A DNA stretch of 64,000 nt from JAHFUI01 sp039931615. Its GTDB lineage: Bacteria; Acidobacteriota; Vicinamibacteria; Vicinamibacterales; CAVVIG01. Each line of letters starts with the position of its first letter. Position 1 is the stretch's first letter. Below are positions 63,416-64,000 of the stretch, piece by piece. The DNA lies in NCBI GenBank assembly GCA_039931615.1, contig JBDTRR010000012.1:36488-100487 (forward strand), in the 5' to 3' direction. The notes below the pieces were generated by a model. The model had not been told where the DNA came from, ran no database searches, and was given only the letters and a program-made list of their open reading frames with translations. The position numbers and the translations under genes were made by a program.

Positions 63416-64000
63416 ATGGTCGTGATAATGGAGGAGCGCGCCTCGGAACAGCAAATCGAGCAGGTCGTCGCCCGGCTCGTCGAGATGGGCATGGACGTGC
63501 ATCGCTCCACCGGTGTGACGAGAACGGTGCTGGGCGCGGTCGGCCAGGGCCGGCCGGACGCCGCGTTGATCGAGCTGCTCGACGGCGTCCACGAAGTGGT
63601 GCGCATCTCCGAGCCCTACAAGCTGGCGAGCCGGACCTTCAAGCCGGACAACACGGTGATCACGGTCGGCGACGTGCGGATCGGCGGCGATGAAGTGATC
63701 GTCATGGCCGGCCCGTGCTCGGCCGAGAGCGAGCGCCAGGTCCGCACCACGGCGGCGGCGGTCAAACGCGCCGGGGCGAAGATCTTCCGCGGCGGCGCGT
63801 TCAAGCCGCGCAGCTCGCCGTACAGCTTCCAGGGACTGGGCGAGCCGGGGCTGCAGCTGCTGCGCGACGCCTGCACCGCCGAGAACCTGCAGCTGGTATC
63901 CGAAGTGATGGACGCCAGCCAGATCGGCGTCATCGATCGCTATTGCGACATCTTCCAGGTCGGCGCCCGCAACATGCAGAACTTCACGCTGCTGCGCGAG
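63416..64000 (+). CDS. aroF: DAHP synthase (3-deoxy-7-phosphoheptulonate synthase), 3'-truncated by window edge
   Basis: The first 195 residues are visible. Residues ~1-70 form the ferredoxin-like regulatory domain typical of the type I-beta (B. subtilis/Thermotoga) class (MVVIMEERASEQQIEQVVARL... start, then HRSTGVTRTVLGAVG). The catalytic barrel begins at ~90 with VIVMAGPCSAESERQV, then FRGGAFKPRSSPYSFQGLG and FQVGARNMQNFTLL. It condenses PEP and erythrose 4-phosphate, the entry step of the whole pathway. Its place at the end of the operon couples pathway entry to Trp control. Confidence 0.95.
   Translation, partial: MVVIMEERASEQQIEQVVARLVEMGMDVHRSTGVTRTVLGAVGQGRPDAALIELLDGVHEVVRISEPYKLASRTFKPDNTVITVGDVRIGGDEVIVMAGPCSAESERQVRTTAAAVKRAGAKIFRGGAFKPRSSPYSFQGLGEPGLQLLRDACTAENLQLVSEVMDASQIGVIDRYCDIFQVGARNMQNFTLLRE

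Overview
The window is a GC-rich Gram-negative chromosome segment. A BamD-type lipoprotein and MacAB-like exporters imply an outer membrane. The mix of MacB-type permeases, an S9 peptidase, a lasso cluster with HPr-kinase-like genes and a multidomain sigma-54 regulator suggests an Acidobacteriota-like organism (inference, moderate confidence).

Region 1 (1-16.7 kb) looks like a decayed accessory island with stress functions. It holds the 3' part of an MgtA-type P-type ATPase, a zinc-ribbon protein, a MacA-MacB-like efflux operon, a secreted trio (possible phosphodiester-glycosidase-like protein, formylglycine-enzyme-like protein, unknown protein), a CBS protein, a HAD phosphatase-DUF87 ATPase fusion and a small partner protein. 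Between these lie broken genes: a DUF882 fragment, two ABC ATPase tails, a truncated membrane protein, a frameshifted universal stress protein and an integrase tail. The integrase tail touches the 3' end of tRNA-Gly(CCC), a classic integration site.

Region 2 (16.8-30.2 kb) is mostly housekeeping on the minus strand: an S9 peptidase, two sugar-nucleotide genes, pgsA on the plus strand, then the chain aroC, def, fmt, rsmB, a PASTA protein, rpe, a thioesterase, a sugar epimerase and bamD.

Region 3 (30.3-45.2 kb) is the highlight: a lasso-peptide cluster. It has an asparagine-synthetase-like cyclase, a B2 protease, a PqqD-type B1 recognition protein, two HPr-kinase-like proteins (one with a destroyed Walker A lysine), a sulfotransferase, two glycosyltransferases, a nucleotidyltransferase-like/methyltransferase fusion and an SGNH hydrolase. 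A 57-residue ORF at 35377-35550 (minus) matches a paeninodin-type precursor: a W-x2-P-x-L leader, Thr at -2, Asp at core position 8 and a C-terminal Ser. A large sigma-54 activator follows the cluster.

Region 4 (45.3-54.4 kb) has two peptide-type ABC permeases, a TPR protein, an ECF sigma factor with its anti-sigma factor, a secreted beta-propeller protein and an S55 peptidase. Region 5 (54.4-64 kb) is an aromatic amino-acid operon behind a promoter and a Trp-codon attenuator: aroDE fusion, trpE, G, D, C, F, B, A, chorismate mutase and DAHP synthase (cut by the window end). A REP-like palindromic repeat family recurs in gene gaps.
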